From: Cryptomeria japonica
Lineage: Eukaryota > Streptophyta > Pinopsida > Cupressales > Cupressaceae
DNA: 64,000 bases
Assembly: GCF_030272615.1 (NCBI RefSeq)
Contig: NC_081414.1
Span: 810,625,069-810,689,068 of the forward strand
Direction of reading: 5' to 3'
In this document: positions 10,513 to 20,249 of the stretch, piece by piece
Position numbering within the stretch: position 1 is the stretch's first letter
How the letters are laid out: each line of letters starts with the position of its first letter
Notes under the pieces: model-generated
What the model saw: only the letters and a program-made list of their open reading frames with translations
Databases searched by the model: none
What the model was told of the DNA's origin: nothing
Translations under genes and position numbers: made by a program

Positions 10513-13500
10513 TCAACCTTGTAACTGGGTAGTTACAATTTGAAATAGATCTGCCAAAATTAAGTTAATACTCTCCATAAACTTTTTACTGTCTCTGATG
10601 GTTGTTTCTATCCTTTTAACTCTACTGGTGAGATGTTGCATGTGCTCTGCCAGTGTCCTTTGTCCCTGTACAAGTGCCTCGGATATCTCTTTCTGAATGA
10701 ATTCTAGATAGTCCAATCTTGGACTCAATCTTAATCTTAAACTTTTTGCCTTATTCTCTATTTCCTCCTTTTCTCTTCCCAACTTTAGTAATTCATCCTC
10801 AAAATTTGTTATCTGATGTTCAAAAATTTATAGTGTATCTGGTGAGTTAACAAAATTATCTGCAAGTTTATTTATTAAATCCTGTACCTTGCTTATTTGC
10901 TTATCTATATCAGTTGTTAGTAGGTTTGTCTTGTAGGTGTCTTTGTACAAAGTCTTGAACTCTTTTAGTATATTACATAGTTTTGGTAGAAGTGTGTCAA
11001 ATTCTCTGGTACACTTCTTTATCTGATTTTCAAAGAATTTTTGCTTTTCAATTTCTACCTTATTCTTCAAGGCCTCTTGCTCAATTGTCACTATGTTTTC
11101 ATTGATGTATTTTGACAAAATTTCAATTTGATTTAATGAATCCTTATTGTCTATGCTATAGTTTGGAGCTAACCTCTTTGAAATTGGTATGGTGTCATCT
11201 ATAGCCTTATAAGATTTTGAGCTGCAATCTGTTATCTTCTTAATTGAATCTAAGAGTACTTATGTTACATTGGTTGATTTATATCCTGCTGATGAGGAAC
11301 CAATACTCTGAATACCACCGGTGGTAGAAGTAACCAAGCTTGTTGTGACCTCTGGTAGGTCAGTCTGTGTTTCCATTTCTTTAAGCAATGGTTTTTGGTC
11401 TTCTCCTATTGCTGGTTGAGTTGTTTCCATGTGAACCTGTCCCTGTTCTAGAGCCTGTTGCTCTTCTTGTCTCTTTGTTTGTTTCTCTGCCTCAGTTTGA
11501 GTCTGAGTTTCTACCTGTTGTTCTTTGTCATCTGTCGGTCTCTCTTGTGTTTTATCAGTTTTCTCAGCTACCGGTGGATTACTATCCATGTCTGTCTTAC
11601 CAGTTGCATCTTTATCCACCACAATGTTGATTTTTTGTGTATCAACATCTACTGTATATAAGACTTCAAGATTAGGATTGACATCCTGTTCATTCATAGT
11701 TTTAACTACCAGTTGATCTTTTGTAGTTGTTGTTGTTGTCATTACCAGTGGAGTAGTCAAAGGAGGTGGGGTTAAGTTGTCTTTAACTTTGATACTAGGT
11801 GGTCCACCAACTTTACCTTTACCCTTGTCCTTGTCCTTTTGATATACATTTATAGGTTTATGGCTCATATATTCTTCCTCTTTTTTTTTTTTAACGAGGA
11901 ATGTGTCCCATGTATTTTTTGTTTCATTAGTCACCTCATTAACTCTTCCTACCATTAATGCAGTGTGTCGGTGTGCAGTAGAGAATACTGACCGGTTGGC
12001 TTCAACAATTAAATCATCAATTTCTTTAGGTGAGTTCACTGGGTACACAGCAAGTAGCTTTTTTATCTTGATTTTCTTGTCAAGTTCTACTACTGCTTGT
12101 CTTCTTGCTTCCAATCTTTGAAATAGTTCATTTTGTACGTCATCTACTACTTCCATAAAAAATTTCTTATACATTTCCATGTGCAAAATAACACTATTTT
12201 CTACTTGTTCTTTTTCATCTATTGTCAGAGTGTCATGCAATTTTTCTATATTCTTTAGTTTTCCTTCCTCTGTAATTTCATTCAACAGTATGTCAAAATG
12301 GGCCATGTCCTTATTTGTCCTCTTCTTCTTCTTAGGTGTTAGTTTCTTCTTTGGTGTAGCTTTCCTAACCGGAGATCTCACTGCTTGTTGTTTTTGTCTT
12401 GTCCTCCTAGGTGAGGGTGTGGTTGTCAATGAGGGATTTCTTTTTCTTACAACTCTTTTGAAAGTTGCAGGCATGTCATTCTCCAAAGAAGTACCTACCA
12501 ATGATAGGTGAGTTTTAGGTTGTAGAGTTCCTAACTCTTCCTCAGTAATACCTGTTTGTTTCATCACATCTTCTTTAATGGCCTTTGCCTGTCTAGAACC
12601 TCTTCTCACAACTCCTTTGACCTTCTTCACTCTGTTCTTAGATTGGATTTGTTTTCCTATGGTCTCATCACTACCAAATACTTCTTCCTTTGGTTCATTT
12701 GATTCTTCTAGAAGTGCTTTAGCATATGTTTCAATGATGCGATCATCAGTCTCATAACCCATTTCTGTTACCCAAATTGTCCTTGGGATGACTGCTTCCA
12801 TCCATATCTCATCCTTTTTTATTACAAAGCATATGTTATCTTTGTACTTGTCAACAATTTTTTGTGACAATCTGATTCTCTTCTTCATTTTAGCCTTAAG
12901 TGCTTGAAAGAAATCATGGATATTTTTTTCCTTATCTTCTCCCATATTGTTGAATAGTTCTGTCAATTGTTTTCCTACCGGTATATCAAATCCAAGTTCT
13001 TTGTAGCCTATACCGGGAACCTGTTTGGTTATATGTAGCATTAAACATACTAGTAGATTTCCAAACCTAAAAGTTCCTTTCTTATCCTTCTTAATCTTGC
13101 CTAGGTTGTTAGGTTGTCAATTAACTCATCCTTCAACCATTCACATATATCAATCTTTACATTGTCTATGATCATGTCATAAGCACTCTCAATGCATAAA
13201 CTTGAGACTGAATTGAGTCTATTTGCATGAGTTGCTTTATACCCTAATATCATGCTAACAAATCTCACATTTATATTTGTTACATCATTTACTCTTAAGG
13301 ACCTTCTGTCGGATGTTACACTAGTTAGCTTAGTAACTAGGTCATTTGAGACCTTCTTGGTTTTATCTAGCCTTTTACCGGTGGACGTTAACCTTGTCAC
13401 TGCTTTGACAACTTCCTTGGTAATTTTATGAATTGCATCTAACCAGAAAATTTCTCCATGAACCCTGCTTAAGACTATCCTAATCACATCCTTGGGAAAT

Positions 13501-13817
13501 TCAGGAATGCAGAGGATTTCGGTAAATCCTAGGGTTTCAATGATTTAATGTTTCGGTTTTACATTTTCGGATTCATCACATATGACAGATTTATACATTG
13601 TTTTGATTTCTTCATTTCCTAATTCCTCTATGTTGTAGTGGATGTAAATTCTGGGGTCTTTAGCATAGACAACTCCTTTTGGAATTTGAGAAAAAGCACC
13701 TACATTGTCATCTTTCTTTGCTACCTTGGGAACTAGTTGAAACACGGGCCTTGGGGATTTTATAACTTTGACTATAGTAGGGTTTGCTATATATTCAAGT
13801 GCAAAGGTGGATACCAT
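10513..13817 (-). pseudogene. NA1 ORF2: large unrecognised protein, conserved with NA2
   Basis: Starts at the ATG at 13817. It reads in one frame to about 13101, shifts once, then continues in one frame from 13041 to 10513, for about 1,100 codons. Stops interrupt at 13545, 11260 and 10826. The first ~350 residues align with NA2 ORF2: a PKVAKKDD/PKIASEPDD block, an FW/MWL...KITKE block, an F(R/K)FG(N/S)LLVC block and a KYKD-x2-CF...MGYE block. After that comes a Lys/Arg-rich basic region (about 12300-12500), a Gln/Glu-rich low-complexity region (about 11300-11600) and a C-terminal coiled coil (11118-10513). It has no catalytic motif that I recognise. Resemblance to 'putative plant transposon protein' families is a guess. 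It may be a structural or accessory protein of the element. Confidence 0.75.
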
Positions 13818-14254
13818 GATGATAAATACATTTTTCTATCTTTTGATTGCTTGAAGTGCTTCGCCTCTTTGCTTGAAATCCCTTAGCTCAGCAAATTTGG
13901 CGCTCTACGAATGTTTGAAATCATGGTGAAATTAAATGGAGCCAAAACCATAAATTTATAGTGCTTATTTTCCATCTACCATAATTAATGCATGTTGGTT
14001 AAGTATTCACTTAACATTGTCTGCCGGTAATGAAGTAATTTCCCACTTCTTATCTCTAACCGAGGGGATAATAGCATATGTCTCATTTATTGTCAAACCC
14101 TCAAAGAAGATTTTCTTCAGTTTGATGAAGAGCTTCCTGCCGACGGAGTACTGCTATGTCCTGTTGGTGAAGCATCACTCTGTTCTAACGGTGAAGTATT
14201 GATTGGTTCTACCGGTGGAGTATTCCCAACATTTAGGTCAGCTTTTCTAATCCA
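13818..14254. other. NA1 spacer between ORF1 and ORF2
   Basis: About 437 bp without a reading frame. It contains several CCGGT words (near 14025, 14190, 14210) and separates the Gag-like ORF from ORF2. No promoter or splice signal is convincing. Confidence 0.45.
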
Positions 14255-15271
14255 TTATTTTGATAATTTTGTCTTTACCTCTTCAACTTTTTCTTTCCCT
14301 TCCAAGCTAGAACTTTTGTTATCTGCCGGTGATCCTTTACTTCTACAGAATTTTGCAATATGCCTAATTTTGTTACATGCATAACAAGTTACATTATTTT
14401 TCTGAATAGCTTTGCCATCACCTATGCCGGTTTGTGTTCTACATTGATTAGATAGGTGTCCAAATCTTCCACAAACATAACATCTTACATTCATTCTACA
14501 ATTTTCAAAGTTGTGACCAATTTTGTTATATTTTGAACATTGACCGGTGGGTGTGTTGATGTTCTGATAATTTATAGATCTACATTGATTTTCTCTATGC
14601 CCATACTTATTACAGTTAAAGAATTTTCCATTGAATTTATAAGCATTAGGTTGTCTTACTGGTTTGCTATGATCCTGAGTGTTTGCAGCACCGGAGCTTT
14701 CTCCTGCTTCAAAGCCAATTCCACAAGTGTCACCATTAGGTTTCTGAATCTTTAGCAAGTCACCAAGTTCTTTTGAGCTTTTCTTGAGTTTGTCTTTGTG
14801 TTGATTTGCAATATCCACTTCTCTTTGTAAGATCTCTTTCCATCTCGTCAGTTCATTTGAGTCATTTTGTGTATGCATCAGATCTATTTTCAAAAGGTTA
14901 TTTTCATAGCTGAGTCTTGTGTTCTCATTTGCTACATCACTTAGTCTTTTAGTCAGTTCTTCTTCATTCTTTTTCCTATCTTCAGTTTCTTTGCAGAATC
15001 TCATGGTCATATCTTGCATCTCATTCTTCATTGTTATGTTTTCCAATTTTAGTTTTCTTATCTCATCATTAAGTGATTCCTTTTCATCATTCTTGTTTTG
15101 CAACTTTTCACATAATTCTCTTCTCTTGTTTCTTGCAATGGTAAAATTTTCTTGAAGTTCCTGAATGATATCTTGGGCTGCCTTTAGATCATCTTCAAGT
15201 TTGATGTTTTTCAATTTTTCTGCATCATAGTCAGAGGGAGCTTCTTATAGTTTCTTCATCAGATTTTCCAT
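14255..15271 (-). pseudogene. NA1 ORF1: coiled coil plus four CCHC zinc knuckles (Gag-like)
   Basis: The frame opens at an ATG at 15271, has a TAA eight codons later, and is then open to 14255 (about 338 codons). Residues about 20-170 are a long Glu/Lys/Asn-rich coiled coil. A Gly/Ser linker follows, then CCHC boxes: FNCNKYGHRENQC (first Cys of the box lost), CSKYNKIGHNFENC (second Cys lost), CYVCGRFGHLSNQC and CYACNKIRHIAKFC. The tail is Lys/Glu-rich. Zinc knuckles of this spacing (C-x2-C-x4-H-x4-C) bind RNA in retroviral nucleocapsids, so a Gag-like packaging role is inferred. It is the first ORF after the primer site. It is homologous to NA2 ORF1. Confidence 0.82.
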
Positions 15272-15324
15272 GTCTACCGGTGTCAAGATCTTCCTCAAGC
15301 TGTTAGGCTTTTGAAAATAAAGGA

Positions 15325-15340
15325 CCAAGCTCTGATACCA
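15325..15340 (-). other. NA1 primer-binding site (tRNA-iMet)
   Basis: The minus strand reads TGGTATCAGAGCTTGG two bases after the LTR end. TGGTATCAGAGC is the usual plant copia site, complementary to the 3' end of initiator methionine tRNA. It proves the element's orientation. Confidence 0.92.
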
Positions 15341-15342
15341 AT

Positions 15343-16124
15343 TGTTAGGATTCCCATAGATACTGAGAGGTGGGGATGAATCAGTATCTAACTGGTGAGT
15401 TGAATTTATTGACTTAAAACATGCAGAACATATTATAACAATGTACCGATATGCAAGAAATAATGCAAGAAATAGAAATGAAAGTAACCACATAAGAAAC
15501 ACACCATAACCTAATATTTTAACAAGGAAACCCGGTGTGGGAAAAACCTCAATGGGATTTGTGACCCACAATATTCACTTACTAGCCAATAAGAGAATAT
15601 TACTTACAACAAGGGGCCTACACATGTAGGAAGGCCAAGTGCCTAGAGCTCACTGCTCAATGGGAAGTCTCACTGACTTACAATGTGGATTATGAAAATC
15701 CAATGTCTTGTACTGCTTTACAATAGCATCTTCAATGCCAGATTCAGTACTGGCTTCTACTCTATTCTTTACATATACCCCTTAACCTATATTTCACATA
15801 ATAGGTCTGCCTTCTTATTTTTCTACATCATATTAAATGTCTACAATGATCTCTCTTATATGAGAGTCATTTTACAACATGCCAAGTCGGCTTACAAAGT
15901 TTTTACAATAATAAACAAAATATAATATATCAAAAATCATGTCGGCCTCCGTGCTGGTGTGCTTCCTTTTTCTGTTGGTGCCGGTGTAGAGTGTGATTTG
16001 TTGATGTCGGTGTAATGCCTTGCTGGTGTAATACCTTGCCGGTGCCATAGAATTGTAAGGTTGCCATCAATGACAAAACCTTCAATCACCTTCAATGTCT
16101 CATTGGATTGGGCATATGCCAACA
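15343..16124 (-). repeat. NA1 5' LTR (782 bp)
   Basis: Plus-strand ends are TGTTAGGATTCCC and CATATGCCAACA, giving canonical TG...CA in the element's own orientation. It is followed on the minus strand by AT and then the primer-binding site. CCGGT-type words (GCCGGTG, TTGCTGGTG) recur near 15950-16040. Confidence 0.9.
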
Positions 16125-16660
16125 AATTTATATTTCAATATTCATTCAACTAAAATCTTAATTGTTGTAGTGTATGTTGACAATATAATTTTTGGAGGAA
16201 ATGAAAATATGTGCAAAAATATGATAATGAGATGTAGAAGGACTTTGAAATGTTCATGATTGGTGAGTTAAATTTCTTCCTTGGTTTGCAAGTTAATCAG
16301 AATAAAAAAGGAATTTTCATTTCTCATTCTAAATACATTAAGGAATTGTTGAATAAGTTTGGGTTAGCAAACTCCAAACCATTGTGTTCACCTATGATCA
16401 CCAGATGCAAGTTGACAAAATATGATGTCCCCTAAAGCAAATACAAGTTAGTATAGATCAATGACTGGAGGATTGCTATATTTAATCGCTACTAAACCAA
16501 ATATCATGTATGTAGTATGTTTGGTAGCTAGATTTCAGCAAGAACTAAAGGAGTCTCATGTTATGGAACTGAAAAGAATTTTTAAATATCTAATAGCAAT
16601 GTGAAAAACTATGAAAAAAATAAAAACCATGGTAGTATATTCTTAGTTTTCAATGTTGTA
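16125..16660 (+). pseudogene. copia reverse transcriptase C-terminal half and start of RNase H
   Basis: Resumes immediately after NA1. It carries VVVYVDNIIFGGNENM, in which the second Asp of the YVDD box is Asn. MIGELNFFLGLQVNQ and HSKYIKELLNKFGLANSKP follow, then an RNase H-side trace (GGLLYLIATKPNIMYVV). A stop at about 16434 and later shifts break it. The mutated YVDD box alone would inactivate the enzyme. Confidence 0.85.
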
Positions 16661-18029
16661 TAAGAGAATCAAATGGATGTACGATTTTTAAATTAAGATT
16701 GTAGAAATAACATGACATGGAACTTAGAACTATTTTTTAGTTAAGAAAAAAATATAAAATTAGATGCCATGTTATGAAATCACAATGAAGCCTCAGCTAT
16801 GGGGAAAGAAAACATAAACATTCTAACCAAAAATGAGGAGAAAAAGTTTAATTTTGATGTTTGTTTTCTTTTTGGCTTAAAATAAATGTTGATGAGCATG
16901 GGATAGCTTATTCAAAATGGGTATAATATATTTATCAGAAACAAATAATACACAATTTTAGATAAATCTTCAAGTAATCAACTCATTAAAAAGTTTCAAA
17001 TGATTAAAAATAGAATATTCCCCTTATGTTAAAACAAAATTGAAATTAGATTTTTCTCAAGAACACCTCTCAAGACCTCCGAAGTGGATAATGAGAAAAA
17101 TATAGTAATCACTTGAGAAATCTCTCAAGTCAAAAAAAATGAAAATTGGTTATGGAATCCATGTTTTGGGCACCTTAACTTTGGAGGAATAAATGTAATA
17201 TTTAATAAAATCATGGTGTTGGGTCTCAAATAAAAAAATTTGATAGGTTCTAAGGAAATACCAACTCCTATGATCAAACCCTCCAATTGACTTGGCCAAC
17301 TTATAGAGTGAACCTATTTGGTTACTAACTCCCTCACTTTAGGCTCGGCAAGACCTAGGCGGGTATACCTATTCACTAGTGGCTTTTGATGACTAATGCT
17401 TTTTCTAGAAGGTAGAGTACCTTGATCTAAATTATTCCCTACCTCAGAATGGCATAGGTTGTTAGGATAGGTGGCTTTTAGATGAGTTCAAGATTGTTGT
17501 TGTGAAAGATATTCGATCTTTGTAATTGAAATTTATAAGTATGTATACTATTGCTAATTGGTTTTATGTGTCATACTCAACTAGTGTTATTGTTCTAATA
17601 TAAAAGTAATTAATATGGTAAAGGTTGTGATTTGTGAATGACCAGTGTCTTTCCTATTATTTGGGCTATAGAGTCTTATATTTCTCTAGGACTTAATGTA
17701 TGATTTGTGAGAGAATTTTTAAATCTACCCCCTTTGGTAAATTTGTCAGTTACTGTTTCTTATGAGATCTGCTAAATGTTTATATCATAAAACATCTGAA
17801 TGAATTTAACCCTAACCTTAAGGGACCATTCAAGGAAGAACTACAAGGAACAATTACAATCCACGAGTAGATCTTTTTAATCCAAATTTATAACATAGAA
17901 ACAGAAACTTTACTGTAAGAATACGAATAACCTTATCTCCTTTAGATAAAATCACAAAGAATTGCCTACAGAAAATGAGATAATCCACAAAACATATGCA
18001 GAGAAAAATGATTGATTCTATTAAAGCTT
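16661..18029. other. No supported gene; old copia tail and unassigned AT-rich sequence
   Basis: Up to about 16900 there is residual copia RNase H-like wording in broken frames. From there to 18029 I see only short shadow ORFs and no repeat boundary, RNA gene or LTR matching 5650-6521. Confidence 0.45.
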
Positions 18030-18740
18030 CTAAAATAGGTTGATAGAAATCAAGACTCTGGCATCCAGGTTGGGGAAAAGATTCATAGACTGATTAATTC
18101 TAACCAATTTCTCTATCGATTCAAGAACTTGTGGAATTAAATTCCAAAAATTGGGAGGTAAATTTTTAATTAGAAGCCACCGAGGGCAAGAGATAGCAAG
18201 AATTTCCTCATTAATCACATCAAAGGACCATTTGAGGGCCCTAAAGGTGGTTTTCCCAATGGCCCAAAACTGTTTATGCAGAACCTCCACCTGAGATTTA
18301 TTGTCTTCAAATAAAATAATAAATAAACCCTTTTGAATCATTTTACAAAAAGAAAAATTGAACCCTAGCTTTCTAACCCACACATTTTTCATCCAGTCAT
18401 CAAGAAATTTCCTAGCCAGACACTTATCCAAATTAGTTACTGCAAATAAAATGACAATGTCTTGGACTCTTTTATTTTCTAGTCCAAGGGCTTTGGATAT
18501 AGAATCATTAGGAGAGATAGAGAAAGTATAAGGAGCCAAGGCAACGCCCTTACCTTGTCCTCCGTCTCCGCCATTGAAGCCTAGAGACGAAGCACTTACC
18601 AAAGAAAATTTGGCCTCTTGCGAGATCTGCACGGTATCACCAACGATGGCATCTTAGAATGATTTTCCAAGAAGATCTTCCACCATGGATTTTGATGAGG
18701 GCAAATGGGTCACATCTAGCCCATTTAAATCCAGCTCCAT
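18030..18740 (-). pseudogene. LINE ORF1-like protein (DUF4283), 3' truncated
   Basis: The frame starts at an ATG at 18740, has one in-frame TAA near 18655, and is otherwise open to 18030 (about 236 codons). The central motif is KQFWAIGKTTFRALKW, followed by CPRWLLIKNLPPNFWN. That is the DUF4283 signature found in the first ORF of plant L1-type LINEs and in derived zinc-finger proteins. No CCHC knuckle and no endonuclease/RT follow on the minus strand, so the element is truncated downstream. Nucleic-acid binding is the family's presumed role. Confidence 0.72.
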
Positions 18741-18988
18741 CGAGTATTAAATGCTCCTACCTCCACTCGCATCTGCAATAACAACAACTGCGGCATGCAG
18801 AGAGCCTCGGTAAAAAGTTAGTCAAAAGAAAATAAATGTAGGGGTAGAGGTTTACCACTATGGAAGAGGTCTTACCACCTCCTCCACATGCAGGAGCGAG
18901 AAGCCTGATGCTAGGCGCATGATGGGTCCACATCAAACCCTAGTTGCAACATAATATTATATCATAAAATATTATAATATAACATTAT

Positions 18989-20109
18989 TGTTGACTCTAA
19001 AATTTACTTTGAAAGTAGATGACCTTATTGGAAATTCAGTGATAGGGGACCACTTGCACAAGACACATTGAATAACCTCTGGGTTTTAGAAGCTGACTCT
19101 TCCTTATGGTTTTGAGAAAAGGGGAAGAGGAAAACTTAAAAAAACAAGATCTAAACTACTGAGGTGATACGCTAGAGCATTTTGTAAAAAAATTAACAAC
19201 ATATAAAACCCAAAGACATGCGGTTTTAAATCCCATTCAACAATCTACATATCAGAACAAAGAAACAATTAAGATACAATTAAGATTCCTTCGCAACATA
19301 AAGAAATATCAATCACGCATCTACCAGATAACAAGTGCAAAACATAGTTTAATCGACAAAGTCTTAGATATATATTTCTAAAGTCATCAGAATTATATGG
19401 AAAAGCAAACAAAACCATCAAAGCATACTAAAAAGAGGTATCACAAAGGCCATAGGTACAATTTGATTAACCTTTTTTCAGGAAAATAGTAATAGCTAAA
19501 AGGCTGAAATTCTATCTATGAAAACTTAATTGTTCTTCTTGAAAGTTCTCAACCCCTCAAACAGGGAAAAATAATGCATTAATAGAGGCGACGACTCTTC
19601 TTACAGCTTAAACATCCGCTAGCCATATGAAACCACCCCTAAAATAGAAAAAAACATGTTGTGGCATTCCACAGGAACACACCCAACAAAACGACCCCCG
19701 AGGTTGTTACTCCCACTTGGCTATGACGATCTTCATACCCACTTGAACATAAAAGTTTGTGCTAAGCACGACGTGACAAACAATGCACCCTAAATAACAT
19801 GTGGAAGCTTAGAGGAAACTCCATAGAAAAGAATCCCAAGTGAAATATAACCCATAGCGTGGAGATGTCGTGTGTCTCCATCTTTCTCAAGCTACAGGGT
19901 GGGGCCAACAAGAAATGTCGAGTCACCAAAAATGATCCATTTGTCACCTTCACACTCCTTCAGACTTCAAACACAAAACATGGACAATCAAGGGCAATAC
20001 TGAGATGACATTTGGTCCGTACGTTGAGCGCAGCTGGAAAGTTAAAGAAGGAAAAAGGAACCCCAATCAAAATTTGGCCCATGGACTTTAACTGAAAATA
20101 AAGTGAACA
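18989..20109 (-). repeat. gypsy 3' LTR (1121 bp)
   Basis: Plus-strand ends are TGTTGACTCTAAAATT and AAAGTGAACA, a short inverted TGTT(G/C)AC...GTGAACA. It aligns throughout with 47512-48612, for example AACCTCTGGGTTTTAGAAGC against AACCTCTGAGTTTAAGAAGC. Confidence 0.88.
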
Positions 20110-20249
20110 TTTCTTGGCGACTAAAAGGGGGAATTCTACCTGCAGAATGCAAGAACCAAAAATTGTAGGTTCAAAGGCTAGACTTCATGCTAGGACGGGA
20201 CAGAGAAGGTCAAATACTTGCTACAACGAAGACCAATCTTCCTCAAAGG

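Larger units (their letters stand above)
9511..16124 (-). mobile_element. NA1: non-autonomous two-ORF LTR retrotransposon
   Basis: A 6614-bp element on the minus strand, flanked by a perfect 5-bp duplication AATTT (9506-9510 and 16125-16129). LTRs are 15343-16124 (5') and 9511-10296 (3'). The primer site and polypurine tract sit directly inside them. The roughly 5 kb interior encodes ORF1 (coiled coil plus four CCHC knuckles) and ORF2 (large unrecognised protein). No protease, integrase, RT or RNase H motif was found in any frame. It must use enzymes from another element. It shares its protein layout with NA2 at 36532-43507. Confidence 0.88.
6522..16900 (+). mobile_element. Degenerate Ty1/copia element, split by NA1
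   Basis: In order on the plus strand: Gag, zinc knuckle, protease, integrase and the first half of reverse transcriptase. The NA1 insertion (9511-16124) follows, then the second half of reverse transcriptase and the start of RNase H. The order PR-IN-RT-RH is diagnostic of Ty1/copia. Many stops and frameshifts make it an old copy. Removing NA1 and one AATTT restores a continuous RT reading frame across the junction. The 3' LTR is absent or unrecognisable. Confidence 0.85.

Noticed and set aside
11388-12511. Several hydrophobic Leu/Ser/Phe-rich plus-strand ORFs that look like membrane proteins
   Set aside because: Mirror image of Lys/Glu/Gln-rich NA1 ORF2 on the minus strand.
10513-15271. NA1 ORF1/ORF2 as host genes
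   Set aside because: Both lie strictly between LTRs with target duplications and have homologues in a second element with the same layout.
15245-15571. Minus-strand ORF beginning MWVTNPIEVFP, repeated at 9481-9741
   Set aside because: Lies in the NA1 LTR and occurs twice only because the LTR does; the second copy runs by chance into the ORF1 leader.
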